DNA of 38,157 bases from Ruminococcus sp. (GTDB taxonomy: Bacteria > Bacillota > Clostridia > Oscillospirales > Ruminococcaceae), in NCBI GenBank assembly GCA_031262495.1, contig JAISHV010000054.1, forward strand, positions 1 to 38,157, read 5' to 3'. Below are positions 32,551 to 38,157 of this stretch, one piece after another; position 1 is the first letter of the stretch, and every line of letters starts with the position of its first letter. The notes under the pieces are model-generated. The model did not search any database and was not told the origin of the DNA. It saw nothing but the letters and a program-made list of their open reading frames with translations. Made by a program: the position numbers and the translations under genes.

Positions 32551-33765
32551 ATGAATCAAAAAAATAAAAAGAGCGGGACTTTCCTGCGCATAATTATCAT
32601 TTTGCTGCTTATTATTTTAATAGGCGGTGTTTGTGTGTTTAATTTCTTCTTTAAAAAAGACGGAACTGCAAGCACTATCTTCGGGTATTATTTCCTTTTA
32701 ACCAATGAAACAGGTATGGCACCCGAAATAATGCCCGGTGAAGTCGTTATCGGCAGAGAAATAAACCACTCCGACCTCAAAGCCGATGACGTGGTTATCG
32801 CCAAAATCAGCGACCGCATAACTATAATCCGCATTACCGAAGTCACTCAAGGTATCGCCGGGAATTCATTCCTCGTTAAATATGACGCAGCCGTCAGTGA
32901 AGCTCCCGTAGCCATTTCGGGCGACTCAATTATAGCAAAAGCCGAAATTCGCTCAGCACCTTTAGGCTCTGTTTTACGTTTTGCCACATCCGTTCCCGGT
33001 ATACTTATCGCCGTGATTATTCCGCTTACAATTATCATAATTTACCAGATTGCGCGTTTTGCCGGTCAAAGCGACGACGATAGTTCCGGTTCTGAGACCA
33101 AAAAAATTGATACCTCCGACATAGACGACCTCTTAAAACAGCGTGATGAAGAAAATCCGTCCGCCGCTGTCTTTAAACCGAATATCTCCGAGTTTATACC
33201 GCCGAAAGTCCCCGCCGAAAAGAAAATTACCGTCGATAAAAGCGGCAAAGCCGATGTTGTCGAAATCAAAAAACCCGAAATTTCAGAAGTGCGCCGCGCC
33301 GCCGTCAATACCTATCGCAAGTATACCCCGGAACCCGCCGTAACACGCGTTCAGCCCTCGCCGGTGAATCCTTTAAATAACACGCCGCCTCAAAATGTCA
33401 CAAGGATTGAAGACCTTGTGCCCACAATGCCCGTGAGCGAAGCCGAGTCCGAAATTTACGAAATTCCGAAAAAATACTCCGCTGTCATCCCCGGCAGTAT
33501 CGCCGCCTTGCAAACTCAAGCTTCTGCGCCGCTCAAAAGAGAAATTGACTCGCCTAAAACCTATTTTAACGTCAGAACCGCTGACACAAGCAGCAAACCC
33601 GCAAACGTACCCGAAGACGGTCCTGTAGTTCCGCAGACGGCAATCCCTAAAAATGCCGTTATTCCCAAAGAAAAGATTGCTCCCGCCGGGCGTAAAAATA
33701 CCGGCAAAACCATTGATGAACTGATGAAAATCATTGATGCCGAGAGTACTAAATTAAAGAAATAG
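32551..33765 (+). CDS. SipW-type signal peptidase homologue lacking catalytic Ser and His, with cytoplasmic tail
   Basis: 404 residues: TM1 at about 12-34, an S26B/SipW-like domain (about 42-143), TM2 at about 146-168 and a 235-residue Lys/Pro/Glu-rich, probably disordered cytoplasmic tail. The S26 layout is readable (FGYYFLL before box B, MPGEVVIG, DLKADDVVIAK, DSIIAKA). The Ser-Met of box B (SGSMEP in active enzymes) is Gly55-Met (TGMAPEIMPG), the His of THR is Ile93 (TIIRIT), and the GDANN-type box is YDAAV. Catalysis by the standard Ser/His pair is therefore not possible. Role unknown; perhaps substrate binding or a membrane scaffold. No good Shine-Dalgarno precedes the ATG. Confidence 0.8.
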   Translation: MNQKNKKSGTFLRIIIILLLIILIGGVCVFNFFFKKDGTASTIFGYYFLLTNETGMAPEIMPGEVVIGREINHSDLKADDVVIAKISDRITIIRITEVTQGIAGNSFLVKYDAAVSEAPVAISGDSIIAKAEIRSAPLGSVLRFATSVPGILIAVIIPLTIIIIYQIARFAGQSDDDSSGSETKKIDTSDIDDLLKQRDEENPSAAVFKPNISEFIPPKVPAEKKITVDKSGKADVVEIKKPEISEVRRAAVNTYRKYTPEPAVTRVQPSPVNPLNNTPPQNVTRIEDLVPTMPVSEAESEIYEIPKKYSAVIPGSIAALQTQASAPLKREIDSPKTYFNVRTADTSSKPANVPEDGPVVPQTAIPKNAVIPKEKIAPAGRKNTGKTIDELMKIIDAESTKLKK

Positions 33766-33850
33766 AAAATTTTCTTATTGGTGTAAATTTTGTGTTTATC
33801 ACAGAAAATTTAACTTTCCGCCCGAAAAAAATAAAAATTCCCAAAAAGAC

Positions 33851-33879
33851 TTGAAATTTCTGACGTTTTAGTGTATAAT
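33851..33879 (+). promoter_or_regulatory. Promoter for the DHH-nadB operon
   Basis: TTGAAA (33851-33856), 17 nt, TATAAT (33874-33879), about 50 nt before the ATG at 33934. Confidence 0.7.
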
Positions 33880-33933
33880 GTATACGGATATTAATTTATT
33901 TTCAAAAATTTATCTTTGAAAGAGGATATATAT

Positions 33934-34854
33934 ATGCGCTTAATTACTCGATCGGACTTTGACGGACTGGCTTGCGGAGCATTACTAAAAGACGCCGGTG
34001 TTATTGATAACTGGAAATTTGCACATCCTAAGGATCTGCAGGACGGTCTTGTTGAAGTAAATGAAAATGACTGCCTTGCGAATGTGCCTTATGTAAAAGG
34101 CTGCGGGATTTGGTTTGATCACCACTCAAGCGAATTTGAACGCAATCAGCTAAAGGGACAGTATAAAGGCGAAAGCCGTATTGCGCCGTCTTGTGCGCGT
34201 ATTGTCTATGAATATTACGGCGGCAGAGAACGTTTCGGCTCATACTACGATGATATTATGGTTGCCGTTGATAAAGTCGATTCGGGCAATCTCACCCGTG
34301 AGGAAGTCCTGAATCCCCAAGGCTGGATTCTCATCGGCTTTTTAATGGATCCCCGCACGGGACTCGGCAGATGGCGTAAATTCACTATTTCAAACTACCA
34401 GCTTATGGAAAAGCTCATTGACTGTGTCCGTACAATGACAACAGATGAGATTTTAGCAATGCCGGATGTCATAGAACGCATTGATACATACCACGAACAG
34501 GCAGACAAATTTAAAGAAATGGTTTTTGCGCACACACGTGTTGAAAAGGATGTTATTATATCCGATTTAAGAGGTGTAGACCCGATTTATTCAGGCAACC
34601 GCTTTAGGATGTACAGTCTTTTCCCCGAACTGAACATTTCCGCATGGATTGTCAGCGGCAAAGGCGGCGCGGGTTGTTCTGCGGCTGTCGGGTATTCAAT
34701 CCTTAACCGTACCTCTAATGTTAATGTAGGTGCGCTTATGCTCAAATACGGCGGCGGCGGTCATAAAGCCGTGGGTACGTGTCAATTTTCAGATGAGAAT
34801 ATGGATGCCGAACTGCCGAAAATGCTGAATGAACTGATAAATTATGAAAACTGA
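33934..34854 (+). CDS. DHH/DHHA1 family phosphoesterase
   Basis: 306 residues of the DHH superfamily. The first metal motif is SDFDG, the DHH motif itself is in WFDHHSSEFE, another acidic metal-site segment is VAVDKVDSGN, and the C-terminal DHHA1 domain ends with GGGGHKAVGTC. It resembles exopolyphosphatase-related proteins more than NrnA, because the first motif is DFDG and not PDADA. It may hydrolyse a phosphodiester or polyphosphate; the substrate cannot be assigned. The frame starts at a TTG six codons upstream, but AGAGGAT sits 7 nt before the ATG at 33934. Its last 11 bases overlap nadB, so the two are translationally coupled. Confidence 0.85.
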   Translation: MRLITRSDFDGLACGALLKDAGVIDNWKFAHPKDLQDGLVEVNENDCLANVPYVKGCGIWFDHHSSEFERNQLKGQYKGESRIAPSCARIVYEYYGGRERFGSYYDDIMVAVDKVDSGNLTREEVLNPQGWILIGFLMDPRTGLGRWRKFTISNYQLMEKLIDCVRTMTTDEILAMPDVIERIDTYHEQADKFKEMVFAHTRVEKDVIISDLRGVDPIYSGNRFRMYSLFPELNISAWIVSGKGGAGCSAAVGYSILNRTSNVNVGALMLKYGGGGHKAVGTCQFSDENMDAELPKMLNELINYEN

Positions 34855-36307
34855 CTATGATGTCATTATCGTGGGAGCAGGTGTAGCAGGGCTTTATGCC
34901 GCTTTAAACACCGATGAAAACCGCAGCGTACTTATTATTTCCAAAAGCGACCTTGAAGTCTGTAACTCCGTTTTGGCACAAGGCGGTATTGCTGCTGTTT
35001 ATGAATCACCCGATGATGATAATTTTGACTTGCACTTCAATGATTCCATGCGCGCCGGAGGGTTTAAAAACGACCCAATGACACTGCGCAAACTTGTTAC
35101 GGAAGCACCGACTGATATTGAACGCATACTCTATTTCGGTGTGCATTTTGACAAAGACAGCGAAGGTGCATTTCACCGAACCCTTGAGGGCGGTCACAGC
35201 CGCCGCAGAATTTTCCACTATAAAGACTCCAGCGGCAATGAAATGACGAAAAAACTCCGCGAACGTGTACTGTCAAGACCGAATATTACGGTTTTGCCGA
35301 ATGCTATGATGACCGATTTAAAGAAAACCGGGACGGGGTTTTCGGTTGACGTTCTGACGGGGAGTATTCATCTTACGCTGAATTCATCTTTTCTTATCAT
35401 TGCTACAGGCGGTATCGGGCGCGTTTATGAAAAAACCACCAATTCCGCAATAGCTACAGGCGACGGCATTATGTGCGCCTATGAGCTTGGTGCGGCTATA
35501 AAAAATCTGTCGCTCATACAGTTTCATCCTACCGCTTTTTCGGAAGCGGGCTCAAGACAGTGTTTCCTAATTTCGGAATCCGTCAGAGGCGAGGGCGCTT
35601 TCCTTGTAAATAAAGACAACCGCCGTTTTATGGCGGACTATGACCCTGAGCGTATGGAGCTTGCTCCGCGTGATGTTGTATCACATTCAATTATAAAAGA
35701 GTCGCGCAAGCTCGGTTCAAATGAATTCTATCTTGATATTACGCACAAGCCCAAAATTTTTTTAACAGAACACTTCCCCGGGATATATGATTTCCTCCTC
35801 ACAAAGGGGATTGATATGTCAACGGATAAAATCCCTGTTTTTCCCTGTCACCATTATCTGATGGGCGGTATTAATGTGGATATCACAGGGCAAACGTCCA
35901 TTGACGGACTGTATGCCTGCGGGGAATGTGCCCATACAGGCGTTCACGGGAATAATAGGCTGGCTTCAAACTCGCTGCTTGAGGCACTTGTTTTCGGGCG
36001 GCTTGCCGCCGAGGATATTTCACGCCGTTTAAATGAATTGCCGCCTGTTAAAAGTCTTGAAACCGCTCGCTTTGAGCACGATGAAAGGGCGCAAAGCGTT
36101 CCCGAAGGTATCAGACGCCGTATCAGAAATATTATTCAAAAGGCATATTTTGTTGTCCCCGATATGGAAGAAGCCGTAAACGGCATCACCGAAATCGAGA
36201 ATATCAAAGAAATGCTCGCGAATAAGAATTTCAAGAAAGATGAACATTTCACCGAATCTAAAGCTTTATCAACCGTTGCTTTTCTTATATTGCAGGAAAT
36301 AATTTGA
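34844..36307 (+). CDS. nadB: L-aspartate oxidase
   Basis: An FAD enzyme for the first step of de novo NAD synthesis, oxidising L-aspartate to iminoaspartate. The 487 residues show FAD motif IVGAGVAGLYAAL (9-21), LAQGGIAAV, EGGHSRRRIFHYKD, the catalytic SVRGEGAFLV and PRDVVSHSI, and the C-terminal GVHGNNRLASNSLLEAL. The length is a little shorter than the 540-residue E. coli enzyme, through a trimmed C-terminal helical domain. In anaerobes fumarate would be the electron acceptor. nadA and nadC are not in the window, which is unusual since they are commonly adjacent; here nadB pairs with a DHH phosphoesterase. A perfect terminator follows. Confidence 0.95.
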   Translation: MKTDYDVIIVGAGVAGLYAALNTDENRSVLIISKSDLEVCNSVLAQGGIAAVYESPDDDNFDLHFNDSMRAGGFKNDPMTLRKLVTEAPTDIERILYFGVHFDKDSEGAFHRTLEGGHSRRRIFHYKDSSGNEMTKKLRERVLSRPNITVLPNAMMTDLKKTGTGFSVDVLTGSIHLTLNSSFLIIATGGIGRVYEKTTNSAIATGDGIMCAYELGAAIKNLSLIQFHPTAFSEAGSRQCFLISESVRGEGAFLVNKDNRRFMADYDPERMELAPRDVVSHSIIKESRKLGSNEFYLDITHKPKIFLTEHFPGIYDFLLTKGIDMSTDKIPVFPCHHYLMGGINVDITGQTSIDGLYACGECAHTGVHGNNRLASNSLLEALVFGRLAAEDISRRLNELPPVKSLETARFEHDERAQSVPEGIRRRIRNIIQKAYFVVPDMEEAVNGITEIENIKEMLANKNFKKDEHFTESKALSTVAFLILQEII

Positions 36308-36320
36308 GTTTTAAAAAATT

Positions 36321-36347
36321 AAAACGCACAAACGAAATGTGCGTTTT
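36321..36347 (+). terminator. Intrinsic terminator after nadB
   Basis: AAAACGCACA, 7-nt loop, TGTGCGTTTT, then ATTTTTATG. Perfect 10-bp stem, 14 nt after the nadB stop. Confidence 0.92.
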
Positions 36348-36552
36348 ATTTTTATGTAAATTTAGTACTCTGAAAAAGCGTTCAAATTTATTTTTTTAAA
36401 TTCTTCATAATTTCACTGAAATCGAATATACATAAGGCTTTGAAGATGTTAAGCAGAAATTACGAAAACTCATTATACACCTAATCACGGATATGCACAA
36501 CATAAGCGCGTTTAATTTTGTAAAAAAACTTCAATTTTTGCGTGAATTCGTG
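36348..36552. other. AT-rich intergenic stretch, nothing assigned
   Basis: Between the nadB terminator and the FIST promoter I see no gene, repeat family member or convincing structure. Confidence 0.4.
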
Positions 36553-36581
36553 TTGACAATAGTGCTGTTAAATGATATAAT
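36553..36581 (+). promoter_or_regulatory. Consensus promoter for the FIST gene
   Basis: TTGACA (36553-36558), 17 nt, TATAAT (36576-36581), both exact consensus. The predicted 5' UTR is about 110 nt, AT-rich, and ends in GAGGAG before the ATG. Confidence 0.85.
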
Positions 36582-36701
36582 TTAATAGTAGTTACATACA
36601 CCGAAAGCGTTTAAAAATAGTTTAATATTTATAAATAGTTTATTAATATTTGTTATTAAGCTTTTTAGGAGATATTCCGAATAACCGAGGAGCAACTCGA
36701 A

Positions 36702-37871
36702 ATGGTAAAACTTATAACGACTTTTACAGAAGAAGCAGATTTACCGGACAGAGCTTTAGAAGAAATCAAAACACAAATTGACGAAAAAGGCGGATTATTG
36801 TCAAACTGTGTCGGCATAATATATTGTCACTATGATTTTGCATATGGCGGTATTGTAAAAGCCATCTCGGAGACAATGCCTTTCCCGGTTGTGGGTACGA
36901 CTGTTTCATTTGAAGCGGACAGTAAGTTTCAATCCAAAATCGGTATGGTTTTCAGTATTTTGACGTCTGATGACTGTGATTTTCTCATTGAAAATACCCC
37001 GAATAATCTTTGCGCCTCAACTATTGTTGACGAATCAAAAGCATTAGTCCGCCGCTTTTGCGACGCCTCAAAAGAAAAAGGCTTCAAAACGGCAAAAATG
37101 GGTTTGCTCTTTTCTCCGTTTTTTAAAACTACAACCGTTGAGATTATGCTTGATGAGTTCACGGCTGCCTTGCCGCAAGTACCGCTTTTCGGCACACAGG
37201 CGATTTCGGATAACGCTGATTTTTCTGAGTCATATGTAATCAACGGCAGTGAATATACCGAGTCAACCGCTGTAATTGTCTTTATTTGCGGCGATTTTGA
37301 ACCTGAATTTGAGATGGTCTCAATAAGCCACAACCTAATGCTCTCCACCGAGTCACATATAACAAAATCACATGGCAACGAAATCTATGAGATAGACGGC
37401 AAACCGGCATGGGATTTTATCAAAGAAGTCGGTATAGCACGCGACGAAACATTTGAAAACCTCATAGCCCAGCCGCTTATACTTTCAGCACCTGACGGCA
37501 CTGTCAATATGCGTAACTTCATTGATTTTGATATCGAAAAAAGTATCCTGCGTATGCACGGCAATATTAAGACCGGTTCAAAAGTCGATTTTGTACTCGT
37601 CACAAACGAAATCGTCGAGAGTTCGTGCCGCGATATTATGAAAAAGCTTACTCCGAAACTCAAGGGCAAAAGCGCGTTAATTATGTCATGTGCATCACGT
37701 CTGTGGGCACTCGGTAACAATCAGTTCAATGAAATCAATTCCATCAGAGAAACAAACCCCGATTTGAATTTCGCATTCTGTTACAGCGGCGGGGAACTTT
37801 TCCCCCAACTCCTCGGCGGAAAATATATAAATACCCTCCAAAATAACGATTTTATAGTGTGCTACTTTTAG
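36702..37871 (+). CDS. FIST-domain sensory protein
   Basis: 389 residues made up of a FIST_N domain (about 1-220) and a FIST_C domain (about 225-389), with no transmembrane helix and no output domain. Typical stretches are CVGIIYCHYDFAYGG, PVVGTTVSFEA, KMGLLFSPF, VPLFGTQAISDNADFS and the C-terminal ALIMSCASRLWALG and FAFCYSGGELFPQ. FIST domains are thought to bind small ligands such as amino acids and are usually joined to, or encoded beside, chemoreceptors or histidine kinases. Here it stands alone, driven by a strong promoter. A chemoreceptor gene is in the window but 32 kb away. GAGGAG lies 9 nt before the ATG. Confidence 0.85.
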   Translation: MVKLITTFTEEADLPDRALEEIKTQIDEKGGLLSNCVGIIYCHYDFAYGGIVKAISETMPFPVVGTTVSFEADSKFQSKIGMVFSILTSDDCDFLIENTPNNLCASTIVDESKALVRRFCDASKEKGFKTAKMGLLFSPFFKTTTVEIMLDEFTAALPQVPLFGTQAISDNADFSESYVINGSEYTESTAVIVFICGDFEPEFEMVSISHNLMLSTESHITKSHGNEIYEIDGKPAWDFIKEVGIARDETFENLIAQPLILSAPDGTVNMRNFIDFDIEKSILRMHGNIKTGSKVDFVLVTNEIVESSCRDIMKKLTPKLKGKSALIMSCASRLWALGNNQFNEINSIRETNPDLNFAFCYSGGELFPQLLGGKYINTLQNNDFIVCYF

Positions 37872-37882
37872 GCGGTGCCCCT
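37872..37882 (-). repeat. REP-like hairpin remnant
   Basis: GCGGTGCCCCTAC directly after the FIST stop is the GTAG end and part of one stem arm of a REP-like unit (read on minus), lacking the partner arm. A CAGA array follows, as at 10215-10268. Confidence 0.45.
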
Positions 37883-37945
37883 ACACAGAGGACAGAGGCG
37901 AGAGGACAGAACAGAAGACAGAAGCGAGAAGACAGAGGACAGATT
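37883..37945 (+). repeat. CAGA-type array after the FIST gene
   Basis: ACACAGAGGACAGAGGCGAG and similar units; ends CAGATTATGAACGCCGCG, the same junction as at 32390-32407, but here the second arm of the terminator stem is missing. Confidence 0.65.
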
Positions 37946-38003
37946 ATGAACGCCGCGTTTGTTAACTGAAATCTAAATTCCCAATCGCGGTCGAGCTATG
38001 AAG

Positions 38004-38157
38004 CAGCCGTAAGTGAATATATTAAAAGTAAGAGTAAGACCGGACAGTACACGTATTCGCCCCCACAGGGGGTGAGAGGGTTGGGGGTGTCGGGGGATAG
38101 GGAGAGAGGGGGCGGCGTCACGCCTGCCACGATAAATAGCCGCCCCCTCTCTCCCTG
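38004..38157 (+). repeat. Giant-hairpin/ACATTCA element, copy 3 (cut by window end)
   Basis: 5' stretch GTAAGTGAATATATTAAAAG and GAGTAAGAC as in copies 1 and 2; a different small hairpin (CCCCC, ACA, GGGGG); G-rich linker TTGGGGGTGTCGGGGGATAG; then a stem whose left arm is 38089-38116 and right arm starts at 38139 and is cut at 38157. A base change in the left arm (GGGAGAG for GGGGGAG) is matched by the change CTCTCCC in the right arm. Any ACATTCA array would lie outside. Confidence 0.75.

Overview
The window looks like a stretch of chromosome from an anaerobic, low-to-mid GC Firmicute of the class Clostridia, probably a gut member of the Oscillospirales/Ruminococcaceae type. This is inferred from gene content and signals, not from a search. 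Supporting signs are vegetative promoters of the TTGACA-17-TATAAT kind, GGAGG-type ribosome binding sites, the cdaA-cdaR pair, adhE beside a pyruvate formate-lyase activase, the yceD-rpmF pair, a DacF-type PBP5 relative, and a SipW-like membrane protein. All 29 genes called are housekeeping, metabolic or cell-surface genes. I see no phage, plasmid, transposase, CRISPR, tRNA or rRNA genes.

Layout. Positions 1-2270 carry cdaA-cdaR (c-di-AMP synthesis) on the minus strand, divergent from a methyl-accepting chemotaxis protein (2575-4293). Positions 4600-10175 are a minus-strand run: folC, pflA, adhE and a small APH-fold kinase. A uridine-kinase-like gene and a Thr-rich lipoprotein follow on the plus strand. 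Positions 12780-21400 are all minus: a GH3 glycosidase with operator-like palindromes, an ABC-F ATPase, rpmF with yceD behind a structured leader, a small P-loop protein, pgi, and a DacF-like protein that has lost all three catalytic motifs. Next is a DUF3343-cysteine desulfurase pair facing a CoA-disulfide-reductase/rhodanese fusion, which together look like sulfur or selenium handling. Positions 25000-33800 hold envelope-type genes: a two-TM protein, an SPFH protein with two zinc ribbons, two membrane proteins, bioY, a zinc-ribbon/TM/propeller-like protein, and a SipW-like protein lacking the catalytic Ser and His. The right end has a DHH phosphoesterase overlapping nadB, then a FIST-domain protein.

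The unusual content is between the genes. Several families of non-coding repeats sit at or inside the 3' ends of unrelated genes: (a) GTAG-headed REP-like hairpins, mostly in inverted pairs, two of them inside a 153-155 bp element with terminal inverted repeats; (b) a stop-codon-linked element made of a variable hairpin plus a conserved 50-nt tail beginning AATTCGCGATG (four copies); (c) a large element with a 28-bp G-rich/C-rich hairpin followed by an ACATTCA tandem array (three copies, the last cut by the window end); (d) degenerate CAGA-type tandem arrays that often begin directly at the stop codon; (e) a family of look-alike intrinsic terminators. Hairpin stems change in sequence but keep pairing between copies. 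The elements supply stop codons or C-terminal residues to folC, the SPFH gene and the APH gene. These families, together with the two apparent pseudoenzymes (DacF-like and SipW-like), are the best candidates for undescribed biology here.
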